Notes: generated by a model not told the origin, from the sequence alone. A stretch of DNA of 64,000 nt from Hydractinia symbiolongicarpus (GCF_029227915.1 NC_079885.1:28771001-28835000); one strand, 5' to 3'; numbered from the stretch's first letter, positions 1 to 14,944 are shown. Made by a program: numbers and translations.

Positions 1-3000
1 CTCCATTTTATTGACTTTCTAACGGTATCAATCCGCTCGAGTTACAACAGTTGCGTCACATATTCGTACCAACATGTATTTAGTGATTTGTTTCGGATAT
101 TACTAAGTTGTATCGCTTTTAACAGTGAAACGATTGACTGTGGGACTTAATTGAAGTGATTCTGGACTTTGACCTTATAAATGTGATAAATGAGCCAATT
201 GAACTCCAAGAAATAACATTCTTCTTAATTTGACATGATTGCTGGAACTCAGCGATTACACTGGGCGTTGTGGTAGCACTTCATTTAAAAATTTAGATAA
301 ATAAGTCATTTCTTACTGTAGGACCAATCCTAGCCGTTATCGCGCGCTAAAGAAATAGAGACAGTTTTAAAAACTACATTTCAATGACTTTCTAACGGTA
401 TCAATCCACTTGAGTTACAACGGTTGCGTCACATATTCGTACCAACATGTATTTAGTGATTTTTTTCCGATATTTCTAAGTTGTATCGTTTTTAACAGTG
501 AAACGATTGACTGTGGCACTTAATTGAACTGATTTTGGACTGTGACCTTATAAATGTAATAAATGAGCCAATTGAACTCCAAGGAATAACATTCTTCTTA
601 ATTTGACATGATTGCCGGAACTCAACGATTACACTGGCCGTTGTGGTAGCACTTTATTTAAAAATTTATATGAAATCAGTCATTTTTTACTATGGGACCA
701 ATCCTGGCCGTTATCGCGCGCTAAAGAAATAGAGACAGTTTTAAAAACTAAATTTCAATGACTTTCTAACGGTATCAATCCGCTTGAATTACAACGGTTG
801 CGTCACGTATTTGTACCAACATGTATTTAGTGATTTTTTTCCGATATTACTAAGTTGTATCGCTTTTAACAGTGAAACGATTGACTGTGGGACTTATTTG
901 AACTGATTTTGGACTGTGACCCTATAAATGTGATAAATGAGCCAATTGAACTCCAAGGAATAACATTCTTTTTAATTTGACATGATTGCCAAAACTCAGC
1001 GATTACACTGGCCGTTGTGGTAGCACTTTATTTAAAAATTTATATGAAATCAATCATTTTTTACTATGGGACCAATCCTGGCCGTTATCGCGCGCTAAAG
1101 AAATAGAGACAGTTTTAAAAACTAAATTTCAATGACTTTCTAACGGTATCAATCCGCTTGAATTACAACGGTTGCGTCGCGTATTCGTACCAACATGTAT
1201 TTACTGATTTTTTTCCGATATTACTAAGTTGTATCGCTTTTAACAGTGAAACGATTGACTCTGGGACTTACTTGAAGTAACTTTGGACTGTGACCTTATA
1301 AATGTGATAAGTGAGCCAAATGGATCCAAGAAATAAAATTCTTCTTAATTTTTCATGATTGCTGCAATTCAACGATTACACTCGGCCCAATGGTAGCGCT
1401 TCACTTAATAATTTAGATATAAATGTGATAAGTGAGTCAATTGGACCCAAGAAATAACATTCTTCTTAATTTGACATGATTGCTGGAATTTACCGATTTC
1501 ACTGGGCGCTGTGGTAGCGCTTCATTTCGAAATTTAGATAAATAAGTCGTTTTGTACTGTGGGACCAATCCTAGCCGTTAGCGCACGCTGAAGAAAGAAA
1601 GACAGTTTTAAAAACTACATTTCATTGACTTTCTAACGGTATCAGTCCGTTTCAATTACAACGGTTGCGTCACATATTCGTACCAACATGTGTTTAGCGA
1701 TATTTTTCTGATAATACTAGGTTGTACGCTTTTAACAGTGAAACGATTGACTGTGGGACTTATTTGAACTGATTTTGAACTGTGACCTTATAAATGTGAT
1801 AAGTGAGTCAATTGGAGCCAAGAATTAACATTTTTCTTAATTTGACATGATTGCTGGAATTAACCAATTTCGCTGGGCGCTGTGGTATAGCTTTATTTAA
1901 AGGTTTAGATAAATAAGTCATTTTGTACTGTGGGAGCATTCCTAGCCGTTATCGCGCGCTGAAGAAATAGAGACAGTTTTAAAAACTACATTTCAATGAC
2001 TTTCTAACGGTATCAGTCCGCTTGAGTTACAACGGTTGCGTCACATATTCGTACCAACATGTATTTAGTGATTTTTTTCCGATAATACTAAGTTGTATCG
2101 CTTTTAACAGTGAAGCGGTTGACTCTGGGACTTAATTGAAGTAACTTTGGACTGTGACCTTATAAATGTTATAAGTGAGCCAACTGGACCCCAAGAAATA
2201 ACATTCTTCTTAATTTGACATGATTGCCGAAACTCAGCGATTACACTGGTCGCTGTTTGGAGCACTTCATTTAAAAATTTAGATAAAAAAGTCTTTTTTT
2301 ACTATGGGACCAATCCTGGCCGTTAGCGCGTGCTGAAGAAATAGAAAAATATTCAAAAACTACATTTCATTGACTTTCTAACTGTGTCAATCCGTTTGAG
2401 TTACAACGGTTGCGTCACGTATTCGTACCAACAAGTAGTTAGTGATTTTTTTCCGATATTACTAAGTTGTATCGCTTTTAACAGTGAAACGATTGACTGT
2501 GGGACTTAATTGAACTGATTCTGGACTGTGATCTTTTCAATGTGATAAATGAGCCAATTGGACTACGAGGAATAACATTCCTCTTAATTTCACATGATTG
2601 CTTGAACTCAACAGCTACACTGGGCGCTGTGGCAGCGCTTTCTTTGAAAATTTAGATAAATAAGTCATTTTTACTGTGGGACAAATCCTAGCCGTTAGCC
2701 CGCGCTGGAGAAATAGAGACAGTTTCAAAAACTTCATTTTATTGACTTTCTAACGGTGCCAGTCCGTTTGATTTACAACGGTTGGGTCACATATTCGTAC
2801 TAACATGTATTTAGCGATATTTTTCTGATGTTACTAGGTTGCATCGCTTTTAACAGTGAAATGATGACTGTGGGAATCAATGGAACTGATTTTGGACTGT
2901 GAACTTATAAATGTGATAAGTGAGACAATTGGACTCCAAGAAGTAACATTCTTCTTAATTTGACATGATTGCCGGAACTCAATGATTACACTGGGTGCTG

Positions 3001-6000
3001 TGGTAGCGCTTCATTTAAAAACTTAGATAAATAAGTCAATTTTTACTGTGGGACCAATCGTAGCTGTTAGGACGCGCTGAAGAAATAGAGACAGTTTTAA
3101 AAACTACATTTCAATGACTTTCTAACGGTATCAATCCGCTTGAGTTACAACGGTTGCGTCACATATTCGTACCAACATGTATTTAGTGATTTGTTTCCGA
3201 TATTACTAAGTTGTATCGCTTTTAACAGTGAAACGATTGACTGTGGGACTTAATTGAAGTGATTCTGGACTGTGACATTATAAATGTGATAAATGAGCCA
3301 ATTGAACTCCAAGGAACAACATTCTTCTTAATTTGACATGATTGCTGGAACTCAGCGATTACACTGGGCGTTGTGGTAGCACTTCATTTAAAAATTTAGA
3401 TAAATAAGTCATTTCTTACTGTAGGACCAATCCTAGCCGTTATCGCGCGCTAAAGAAATAGAGACAGTTTTAAAAACTACATTTCAATGACTTTCTAACG
3501 GTATCAATCCACTTGAGTTACAACGGTTGCGTCACATATTCGTACCAACATGTATTTAGTGATTTTTTTCCGATATTTCTAAGTTGTATCGCTTTTAACA
3601 GTGAAACGATTGACTGTGGCACTTAATTGAACTGATTTTGGACTGTGACCTTATAAATGTAATAAATGAGCCAATTGAACTCCAAGGAATAACATTCTTC
3701 TTAATTTGACATGATTGCCGGAACTCAACGATTACACTGGCCGTTGTGGTAGCACTTTATTTAAAAATTTATATGAAATCAGTCATTTTTTACTATGGGA
3801 CCAATCCTGGCCGTTATCGCGCGCTAAAGAAATAGAGACAGTTTTAAAAACTAAATTTCAATGACTTTCTAACGGTATCAATCCGCTTGAATTACAACGA
3901 TTGCGTCACGTATTTGTACCAACATGTATTTAGTGATTTTTTTCCGATATTACTAAGTTGTATCGCTTTTAACAGTGAAACGATTGACTGTGGGACTTAT
4001 TTGAACTGATTTTGGACTGTGACCCTATAAATGTGATAAATGAGCCAATTGAACTCCAAGGAATAACATTCTTTTTAATTTGACATGATTGCCGGAACTC
4101 AGCGATTACACTGGCCGTTGTGGTAGCACTTTATTTAAAAATTTATATGAAATCAATCATTTTTTACTATGGGACCAATCCTGGCCGTTATCGCGCGCTA
4201 AAGAAATAGAGACAGTTTTAAAAACTAAATTTCAATGACTTTCTAACGGTATCAATCCGCTTGAATTACAACGGTTGCGTCGCGTATTCGTACCAACATG
4301 TATTTACTGATTTTTTTCCGATATTACTAAGTTGTATCGCTTTTAACAGTGAAACGATTGACTCTGGGACTTACTTGAAGTAACTTTGGACTGTGACCTT
4401 ATAAATGTGATAAGTGAGCCAAATGGATCCAAGAAATAAAATTCTTCTTAATTTTTCATGATTGCTGCAATTCAACGATTACACTCGGCCCAATGGTAGC
4501 GCTTCACTTAATAATTTAGATATAAATGTGATAAGTGAGTCAATTGGACCCAAGAAATAACATTCTTCTTAATTTGACATGATTGCTGGAATTTACCGAT
4601 TTCACTGGGCGCTGTGGTAGCGCTTCATTTCGAAATTTAGATAAATAAGTCGTTTTGTACTGTGGGACCAATCCTAGCCGTTAGCGCACGCTGAAGAAAG
4701 AAAGACAGTTTTAAAAACTACATTTCATTGACTTTCTAACGGTATCAGTCCGTTTCAATTACAACGGTTGCGTCACATATTCGTACCAACATGTGTTTAG
4801 CGATATTTTTCTGATAATACTAGGTTGTACGCTTTTAACAGTGAAACGATTGACTGTGGGACTTATTTGAACTGATTTTGAACTGTGACCTTATAAATGT
4901 GATAAGTGAGTCAATTGGACCCAAGAATTAACATTTTTCTTAATTTGACATGATTGCTGGAATTAACCAATTTCGCTGGGCGCTGTGGTATAGCTTTATT
5001 TAAAGGTTTAGATAAATAAGTCATTTTGTACTGTGGGAGCATTCCTAGCCGTTTTCGCGCGCTGAAGAAATAGAGCCATTTTAAAAAACTACATTTCAAT
5101 GACTTTCTAACGGTATCAATCCGCTTGAATTACAACGGTTGCGTCACATATTCGTACCAACATGTATTTAGTGATTTTTTTCCGATAATACTAAGTTGTA
5201 TCGCTTTTAACAGTGAAGCGGTTGACTCTGGGACTTAATTGAAGTAACTTTGGACTGTGACCTTATAAATGTTATAAGTGAGCCAACTGGACCCCAAGAA
5301 ATAACATTCTTCTTAATTTGACATGATTGCCGAAACTCAGCGATTACACTGGTCGCTGTTTGGAGCACTTCATTTAAAAATTTAGATAAAAAAGTCTTTT
5401 TTTACTATGGGACCAATCCTGGCCGTTAGCGCGTGCTGAAGAAATAGAAAAATATTCAAAAACTACATTTCATTGACTTTCTAACTGTGTCAATCCGTTT
5501 GAGTTACAACGGTTGCGTCACGTATTCGTACCAACAAGTAGTTAGTGATTTTTTTCCGATATTACTAAGTTGTATCGCTTTTAACAGTGAAACGATTGAC
5601 TGTGGGACTTAATTGAACTGATTCTGGACTGTGATCTTTTCAATGTGATAAATGAGCCAATTGGACTACGAGGAATAACATTCCTCTTAATTTCACATGA
5701 TTGCTTGAACTCAACAGCTACACTGGGCGCTGTGGCAGCGCTTTCTTTGAAAATTTAGATAAATAAGTCATTTTTACTGTGGGACAAATCCTAGCCGTTA
5801 GCCCGCGCTGGAGAAATAGAGACAGTTTCAAAAACTTCATTTTATTGACTTTCTAACGGTGCCAGTCCGTTTGATTTACAACGGTTGGGTCACATATTCG
5901 TACTAACATGTATTTAGCGATATTTTTCTGATGTTACTAGGTTGCATCGCTTTTAACAGTGAAATGATGACTGTGGGAATCAATGGAACTGATTTTGGAC

Positions 6001-6075
6001 TGTGAACTTATAAATGTGATAAGTGAGACAATTGGACTCCAAGAAGTAACATTCTTCTTAATTTGACATGATTGC
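1..6075 (+). repeat. 3103-bp higher-order repeat, two copies
   Basis: Positions 1-3103 and 3104-6075 align at a constant offset of 3103 bp (for example 12 to 3115, 385 to 3488, 1921 to 5024) with very few differences. The unit is eight monomers plus a partial monomer of about 122 bp. The extra piece is created by a joint at about 1417-1423 (AATTTAGATA joined to TAAATGTGATAAG), which recurs at about 4520-4526. The second copy diverges abruptly near 6075. The left end of the first copy is at the window edge. Confidence 0.9.
385..757 (+). repeat. Representative satellite monomer (373 bp)
   Basis: One monomer, taken from TGACTTT to TGACTTT. It is AT-rich, with GC concentrated in a few boxes: the GTTACAACGGTTGCGTCAC box at the start, the CACTGGCCGTTGTGGTAGC box and the GCGCGCTAAAGAAATAGAGAC box near the end. 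In many other monomers the middle box reads GCGCTGTGGTAGCGC, a 5-bp stem with a 5-nt loop. The string ACTGTGGGAC, or a one-base variant, occurs twice per monomer about half a period apart (here near 510 and 689). The length is close to twice a typical nucleosome repeat. That is an inference about packaging, not evidence of function. Confidence 0.9.
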
Positions 6076-9000
6076 TGGAATTTACCGATTTCACTGGGCG
6101 CTGTGGTAGCGCTTCATTTCAAAATTTAGATAAATAAGTCGTTTTGTACTGTGGGACCAATCCTAGCCGTTAGCGCACGCTGAAGAAAGAAAGACAGTTT
6201 TAAAAACTACATTTCATTGACTTTCTAACGGTATCAGTCCGTTTCAATTACAACGGTTGCGTCACATATTCGTACCAACATGTATTTAGCGATATTTTTC
6301 TGATAATACTAGGTTGTACCCTTTTAACAGTGAAACGATTGACTGTGGGACTTATTTGAACTGATTTTGGACTGTGACCTTAAAAATGTGATAAGTGAGC
6401 CAACTGGACCCCAAGAAATAACATTCTTCTTATTTTCACACGATTGCTGGAATTCAACGATTACAATGAGCGCTGTGGTAGCGCGTCATTTAAAAATTTA
6501 GATAAATAAGTCATATTTACTATGGGACCAATCCTGGCCGTTAGCACGCGCTGAATATATAGGAACAGTTTAAAAAACTACATTTCATTGACTTTCTAGC
6601 GGTATCAATCTGTTTAAGTTACAACGGTTGCGTCACATATTCGTACCAACATGTATTTAGTGATTTTTTTCCGATATTACTAAGTTGTATCGCTTTTAAC
6701 AGTAAAACGATTGACTGTGGGACTTAATTGAAGTGATTCTGGACTGTGACCTTATAAATGTGATAAATGAGCCAATTGAACTCCAAGAAATAACATTCTT
6801 CTTAATTTGACATGATTGCTTGAACTCAACAGCTACACTGGGCGCTGTGGCAGCGCTTTCTTTGAAAATTTAGATAAATAAGTCATTTTTACTGTGGGAC
6901 AAATCCTAGCCGTTAGCCCGCGCTGGAGAAATAGAGACAGTTTCAAAAACTTCATTTTATTGACTTTCTAACGTTGCCAGTCTGTTTGATTTACAACGGT
7001 TGGGTCACATATTCGTACCAACATGTATTTAGCGATATTTTTCTGATGTTACTAGGTTGCATCGCTTTTAACAGTGAAATGATGACTGTGGGAATCAATT
7101 GAACTGATTTTGGACTGTGAACTTATAAATGTGATAAGTGAGACAATTGGACTCCAAGAAGTAACATTCTTCTTAATTTGACATGATTGCTGGAATTTAC
7201 CGATTTCACTGGGCGCTGTGGTAGCGCTTCATTTCAAAATTTAGATAAATAAGTCGTTTTGTACTGTGGGACCAATCCTAGCCGTTAGCGCACGCTGAAG
7301 AAAGAAAGACAGTTTTAAAAACTACATTTCATTGACTTTCTAACGGTATCAGTCCGTTTCAATTACAACGGTTGCGTCACATATTCGTACCAACATGTAT
7401 TTAGCGATATTTTTCTGATAATACTAGGTTGTACGCTTTTAACAGTGAAACGATTGACTGTGGGACTTATTTGAACTGATTTTGGACTGTGACCTTATAA
7501 ATGTGATAAGTGAGTCAATTGGACCCAAGAATTAACATTTTTCTTAATTTGACATGATTGCTGGAATTAACGGATTTCGCTGGGCGCTGTGGTATAGCTT
7601 TATTTAAAGGTTTAGATAAATAAGTCATTTTGTACTGTGGGAGCAATCCTAGCCGTTATCGCGCGCTGAAGAAATAGAGACAGTTTTAAAAACTACATTT
7701 CAATAACTTTCTAACGGTATCAGTCCGCTTGAGTTACAACGGTTGCGTCACATATTCGTACCAACATGTATTTAGTGATTTTTTTCCGATATTACTAAGT
7801 TGTATCGCTTTTAACAGTGAAGCGGTTGACTCTGGGACTTAATTGAAGTAACTTTGGACTGTGACCTTATAAATGTTATAAGTGAGCCAACTGGACCCCA
7901 AGAAATAACATTCTTCTTAATTTGACATAATTGCAGGATCTCAGCGATTACACTGGGGCCTGTGGTAGCGCTTTATTTAAAAATTTAGATAAATAAGTCA
8001 TTTTTTACTGTGGGACCAATCCTAGACGTTAGCGCGCGTTGAAGAAATAGAGAAATTTTCAAATACTATATTTCCTTGACTTTTTAGCAGTATCAGTCCG
8101 TTTCAACTACAACGGTTGCGTCGCATATTCGTACCAAAATGTACTTAGTGATTTTTTTCCGATATTACTAAGTTGTATCGCTTTTAACAGTGAAGCGGTT
8201 GACTCTGGGACTTAATTGAAGTAACTTTGGACTGTGACCTTATAAATGTTATAAGTGAGCCAACTGGACCCCAAGAAATAACATTTTTCTTAATTTGACA
8301 TGATTGCCGAAACTCAGCGATTACACTGGTCGCTGTTTGGAGCACTTAATTTAAAAATTTAGATAAAAAAGTCTTTTTTTACTATGGGACCAATCCTGGC
8401 CGTTAGCGCGTGCTGAAGAAATAGAAAAATATTCAAAAACTACATTTCATTGACTTTCTAACTGTGTCAATCCGTTTGAGTTACAACGGTTGCGTCACGT
8501 ATTCGTACCAACAAGTAGTTAGTGATTTTTTTCCGATATTAGTAAGTTGTATCGCTTTTAACAGTGAAACGATTGACTGTGGGACTTAATTGAACTAATT
8601 CTGGACTGTGATCTTTTCACTGTCATAAATGAGCCAATTGGACTACCAGGAATAACATTCCTCTTAATTTCACATGATTGCTGGAATTCAACGATTACAA
8701 TGAGCGCTGTGGTAGCGCGTCATTTAAAAATTTAGATAAATAAGTCATATTTACTATGGGACCAATCCTGGCCGTTAGCACGCGCTGAATATATAGGAAC
8801 AGTTTAAAAAACTACATTTCATTGACTTTCTAGCGGTATCAATCTGTTTAAGTTACAACGGTTGCGTCACATATTCGTACCAACATGTATGTAGCGATAT
8901 TTTCCGCTGTTACTAGGTTGCATCGCTGTTAACAGTGAAACGATTGACTGTATGACTTAATTGAACTGATTTTGGTCTGTGACCTTAAAAATGTGATAAG

Positions 9001-12000
9001 TGAGACAATTGGACTCCAAGAAATAACATTCTTCTTAACTTGACATAATTGCAGGATCTCAGCGATTACACTGGGGCCTGTGGTAGCGCTTTATTTAAAA
9101 ATTTAGATAAATAAGTCATTTTTTACTGTGGAACCAATCCTAGACGTTAGCGTGCGTTGAAGAAATAGAGAAATTTTCATATACAATATTTCCTTGACTT
9201 TCTAGCGGTATCAGTCCGTTTCAACTACAACGGTTGCGTCGCATATTCGTACCAAAATGTACTTAGTGATTTTTTTCCGATATTACTAAGTTGTATCGCT
9301 TTTAACAGTGAAAGGATTGACTGTGGGACTCAACTGAACTAATTTTTGACTGTGACCTTATAAATGTGATAAGTGAGACAGTTGGACTGCAAGAATAACA
9401 TTCTTCTTAATTTGACATGGTTGTTGGAACTCAGCGATTACACAGGGCGTTGTGGTAGCACTTCATTTAAAAATTTAGATAAATAAGTCATTTCTTACTG
9501 TAGGACCAATCCTAGCCGTTATCGCGCGCTAAAGAAATAGAGACAGTTTTAAAAACTACATTTCAATGACTTTCTAACGGTATCAATCCGCTTGAGTTAC
9601 AACGGTTGCGTCACATATTCGTACCAACATGTATTTAGTGATTTTTTTCGATATTACTAAGTTGTATCGCTTTTAACAGTGAAACGATTGACTGTGGCAC
9701 TTAATTGAACTGATTTTGGACTGTGACCTTATAAATGTGATAAATGAGCCAATTGAACTCCAAGGAATAACATTTTTCTTAATTTGACATGATTGCCGGA
9801 ACTCAGCGATTACACTGGCCGTTGTGGTAGCACTTCATTTAAAAATTTATATAAAAAAAGTCATTTTTTACTATGGGACCAATCCTGGCCGTTATCGCGC
9901 GCTAAAGAAATAGAGACAGTTTTAAAAACTAAATTTCAATGACTTTCTAACGGTATCAATCCGCTTGAATTACAACGGTTGCGTCACGTATTCGTACCAA
10001 CATGTATTTAGTGATTTTTTTCCAATATTACTAAGTTGTATCGCTTTTAACAGTGAAACGATTGACTCTGGGACTTACTTGAAGTAACTTTGGACTGTGA
10101 CCTTATAAATGTGAAAAGTGAGCCAAATGGACCCAAGAAATAAAATTCTTCTTAATTTGTCATGATTGCTGCAATTCAACGATTATACTCGGCCCAATGG
10201 TAGCGCTTCACTTAATAATTTAGATATAAATGTGATAAGTGATTCAATTGGACCCAAGAAATAACATTCTTCTTAATTTGACATGATTGCTGGAATTTAC
10301 CGATTTCACTGGGCGCTGTGGTAGCGCTTCATTTAAAAATTTAGATAAATAAGTCGTTTTGTACTGTGGGAGCAATCCTAGCCGTTATCGCGCGCTGAAG
10401 AAATAGAGACAGTTTTAAAAACTACATTTCAATAACTTTCTAACGGTATCAGTCCGCCTGAGTTACAACGGTTGCGTCACATATTCGTACCAACATGTAT
10501 TTAGTGATTTTTTCCGATATTACTAAGTTGTATCGCTTTTAACAGTGAAGCGGTTGACTCTGGGACTTAATTGAAGTAACTTTGGACTGTGACCTTATAA
10601 ATGTTATAAGTGAGCCAACTGGACCCCAAGAAATAACATTCTTCTTAATTTGACATGATTGCCGAAACTCAGCGATTACACTGGTCGCTGTTTGGAGCAC
10701 TTCATTTAAATATTTAGATAAATAAGTCATTTTTTACTGTGGGACCAATCCTAGACGTTAGCACGCGTTGAAGAAATAGAGAAATTTTCAAATACTATAT
10801 TTCCTTGACTTTTTAGCGGTATCAGTCCGTTTCAACTACAACGGTTGCGTCGCATATTCGTACCAAAATGTAATTATTGATTTTTTTCCGATATTACTAA
10901 GTTGTATCGCTTTTAACAGTGAAAGGATTGACTGTGGGACTCAACTGAACTAATTTTTGACTGTGACCTTATAAATGTGATAAGTGAGACAGTTGGACTG
11001 CAAGAATAACATTCTTCTTAATTTGACATGGTTGTTGGAACGCAGCGATTTCACTGGGCGCTGTGGTAGCGCTTCATTTAAAAATTTAGATAAAAAAGTC
11101 TTTTTTTAGTCTTGGACCAATCCTGGCCGTTAGCACGCGCCGAAAAAATAGAGACATTCTCAAAAACTACATTTCATTGATTTCTTGTCAGTATCAATCC
11201 GTTAGAGTAACAACGGTTGCGTCACATATTCGTACCAACATGTATTTAGTGACATTTTTCCAATATTGCTAAGTTATATCGCTTTTAACAGTGAAACGAT
11301 TGACTGCGGGACTTAGTATAACTGATTTTGGACTTTGAGTTTATGAATGTGATAAATGAGACAATTAAACTTCAAGAAATAACATTCTTCTAAATTTGAC
11401 ATGATTGCTTGAACTCAGCATTTGCACTGTTCGCTGTAGCAGCGCTTTATTTAAAAATTTAGATAAAAAAGTCTTTTTTGCTGTGGGGCCAATCCTGGCC
11501 GTTAGCACGCGCTGAATAAATAGGAACAATTTCAAAAACTATATTTCATTGACTTTCTAGCGGTATAAATGCGTTTGAGTTACAACGGTTGCGTCACATA
11601 TTCGTACCAACATGTATTTAGCGATGTTATTCGGATATTACTAGGTTGCATCGCTTTTAACAGTGAAATGATTGACTGTGGGAATCAATGGAAGTGATTT
11701 TGGACTGTGAACATATAAATTTGATAAGTGAGACAATTGGACTCCAAGAAATAACATTCTTCTTAATTTGACATGATTGCCGGAACTCAATGATTACACT
11801 GGGTGCTGTGGTAGTGCTTTACTTAAAAATTTGGATAAGTTAGTTATTTTTCACTGTGGGACCAATCCTGGCCGTTAGCACGCGCTGAATAAATAGGAAC
11901 AATTTCAAAAACTACATTTCATTGACTTTCTAGCGGTATAAATGCGTTTGAGTTACAACGGTTGCGTCACATATTCGTACCAACATGTATTTAGAGATGG

Positions 12001-12600
12001 TATTCGGATATTACTAGGTTGTGTGGCGTTTAACAGTAAAACGATTTACTGTGGGACTTAATATAAATGATTTTAGATTTTGGCTTTTTGAATGTGATAA
12101 ATGAGACAATTGATCTCCAAGAAATAACATTCTTCTTAATTTGACATGATTGCTTGAACTCAACAGCTACACTGGGCGCTGTGGCAGCGCCTTCTTTGAA
12201 AATTTAGATAAATAAGTCATTTTTACTGTGAGACAAATCCTAGCCGTTAGCCCGCGCTGGAGAAATAGAGACAGTTTCAAAAACTCCATTTTATTGACTT
12301 TCTAACGGTGCCAGTCCGATTGAGTTACAACGGTTGGGTTACATATTCGTACCAACATGTATTTAGCGATATTTTTCTGATGTTACTAGGTTGCATCGCT
12401 TTTAACAGTGAAATGATTGACTGTGGGAATCAATGGAACTGATTTTGGACTGTGAACTTATAAATGTGATAAGTGAGACAATTGGACTCCAAGAAATAAC
12501 ATTCTTCTTAATATGACATGATTGCTGGAATTCAGCGATTACACTAGGCTCGGTGGTAGCGCTTTATTTAAAAATTTAGATAAATAAGTCATTTTTTACT
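6076..12600 (+). repeat. Mosaic satellite segment with 1115- and 2234-bp periodicities
   Basis: The same 372-bp monomer, but neighbouring blocks match at different offsets. About 6071 matches 7186 at 1115 bp (three monomers), and 6442 matches 8676 at 2234 bp (six monomers). The marker joint AATTTAGATA-TAAATGTG of the 3103-bp unit reappears at about 10218-10230, so part of 9400-10700 is a third, more diverged derivative of that unit. No gene is seen. Confidence 0.75.
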
Positions 12601-13787
12601 GTGGGACCAATCCTAGACGTTAGCGCGCGTTGAAGAAAGAGAGACAGTGTTAAAAACTACATTTCATTGACTTTCTAACAGTGTCAGTCCGTTTCAATTA
12701 CAACGGTTGCGTCACATATTCGTACCAATATTAAATTTAGCGATATTTTTTTGATATTACTAGGTTACATTGCTTTTAACAGTGAAAGGATTGACTGTGG
12801 GACTTAATTGAAGTGATTTTGGACTTTGACCTCATAAATGTGATAAAATGAGACAATTGGACCCAAGAAATAACATTCTTCTTAATTTGACAAGATTGCT
12901 GGAATTTACCAATTTCACTGGGCGCTGTGGTAGCGCTTTATTTAAAAGTTTAGATAAGTAAGTCATTTTGTACTGTTGGACCAATCCTATCTGATAGCGC
13001 GCGCTGAAAAAATAGAAACATTTTCAAAAACTACATTTCATTGACTTTAAAACGGTGTCAATCCGCTTGAGTGACAACGTTTGCGTCATATATTCGTACC
13101 AACATGTATTTAGTGACATTTTTCCGATATTGCTAAGTTATATGGCTTTTAACAGTGAAACGATTGACTGTGGGACTTAATTAAACTGATTTTGGTCTGT
13201 GACCTTAAAAATGTGATAAGTGAAACAATTGGACTCCAAGAAATAACATTCTTCGTAACTTGACATGATTGCAGGATATCAGCGATTACACTGGGGCCTG
13301 TGGTAGCGCTTTACTTAAAAATTTAGATAAATAAGTCATTTTTTACTGTGGGACCAATCCTAGTCGTTAGCGCGCGTTGAAGAAAGAGAGACAGTGTTAA
13401 AAACTAGATTTCATTGACTTTCTAACGGTGTCAGTCCGTTTCAATTACAACGGTTGTGACACATATTCGTACCAACATTAAATTTTGCGATATTTTTCTG
13501 ATATTACTAGGTTACATTGCTTTTAACAGTGAAAAGATTGACTGTGGGACTTAATTGAAGTGATTTTGGACTTTGACCTCATAAATGTGATATAATGAGA
13601 CAATTGGACCCAAGAAATAACATTCTTCTTAATTTGACAAGATTGCTGGAATTTACCAATTTCACTGGGCGCTGTGGTAGCGCTTTATTTAAAAGTTTAG
13701 ATAAGTAAGTCAATTTGTACTGTTGGACCAGTCCTATCTGATAGCGCGCGCTGAAAAAATAGAAACATTTTTAAAAAGTACATTTCA

Positions 13788-13871
13788 TTGACTTTAAAAC
13801 GGTGTCAATCCGCTTGAGTGACAACGTTTGCGTCATATATTCCTACCAACAGTGTTAAAAACTACATTTCA
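13788..13871 (+). repeat. Truncated monomer (288-bp deletion)
   Basis: Successive TTGACTTT landmarks are only 84 bp apart here. The sequence runs normally to CCTACCAACA and then jumps to GTGTTAAAAACTACATTTC, the end of a monomer. The joint at about 13849-13851 shares ACA with both sides, consistent with a microhomology-mediated deletion. Confidence 0.85.
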
Positions 13872-14620
13872 TTGACTTTCTAACGGTGTCAGTCCGTTTC
13901 AATTACAACGGTTGTGTCACATATTCGTACCAACATTAAATTTAGCGATATTTTTCTGACATTACTAGGTTACATTGCTTTTAACAGTGAAAGGATTGAC
14001 TGTGGGACTTAATTGAAGTGATTTTGGACTTTGACCTCATAAATGTGATAAAATGACACAATTGGACCCAAGAAATAACATTCTTCTTAATTTGACAAGA
14101 TTGCTGGAATTTACCAATTTCACTGGGCGCTGTGGTAGCGCTTTATTTAGAAGTTTAGATAAGTAAGTCATTTTGTACTGTTGGACCAATCCTATCTGAT
14201 AGCGCGCGCTGAAGAAATAGAAACATTTTGAAAAACTACATTTCATTGACTTTAAAACGGTGTCAATCCGCTTGAGTGACAACGTTTGCGTCATATATAA
14301 TCGTACCAACATGTATTTAGTGATTTTTTTCCGATATTACTAAGTTAAATCGCTTTCAACAGTGTAATGATTGATTGTGGGACTTAATTGAACTGATTCA
14401 TGACTGTGACCTTATAAATGTGATAAGTGAGACAATTGCACTGAAAGAAATAACATTCTTCTTAATTTGACATGATTGCCGGATCTCAGTGATTACACTC
14501 GGCCCAATGATAGCGCTTTATTTAAAAATTTAGATAAATAAGTCATTTTTTACTGTGGGACCAATCCTAGCCGTTAGCGCGCGCTAAAGAAATAGAGACA
14601 TTTTCAAATACTATATTTCC

Positions 14621-14944
14621 TTGATTTTCTAACGGTATCAGTATTAATTGATCTAACCTTGGACTGTGACCTTATAAATGTGATAAGTGAGCCAACTGGA
14701 CTCCAAGATATAACATTCTATTTTCGACTGTGCCCTTATAAATGCAATAATTGAGCGAGTTGAACTCCAAGGAAAAATATTCTTCTTAATTTGAAATGAT
14801 TGCTGGATTTCAGCGATTACACTGGGCGTTGTGGTAGTGCTTTACCTGAAAATTTGGATAAATTAGTTATTTTTCACTGTGGGACCAATCCTGGCCGTTA
14901 GCACGCGCTGAATGAATAGGAACAATTTCAAAAACTACATTTCA
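14621..14944 (+). repeat. Doubly rearranged monomer
   Basis: After GGTATCAGT (to about 14643) the sequence jumps over roughly 130 bp to ATTAATTGATCTAACC. Then at about 14719 the segment beginning ATTTTCGACTGTGCCC repeats the CTGTGACCTTATAAATGTG part of the monomer a second time. There are therefore one deletion and one partial duplication within 80 bp. Confidence 0.75.

Noticed and set aside
385-757. The monomer as an ancient dimer of 186-bp halves
   Set aside because: ACTGTGGGAC-like strings occur twice about half a period apart (179 and 194 bp), but the flanks do not align by eye, so the case is too weak.
4911-14312. Minus-strand open frames of 62-91 codons in the left satellite block
   Set aside because: They are antisense chance frames in repeats, appear in only a few monomers, and have no recognisable domain.
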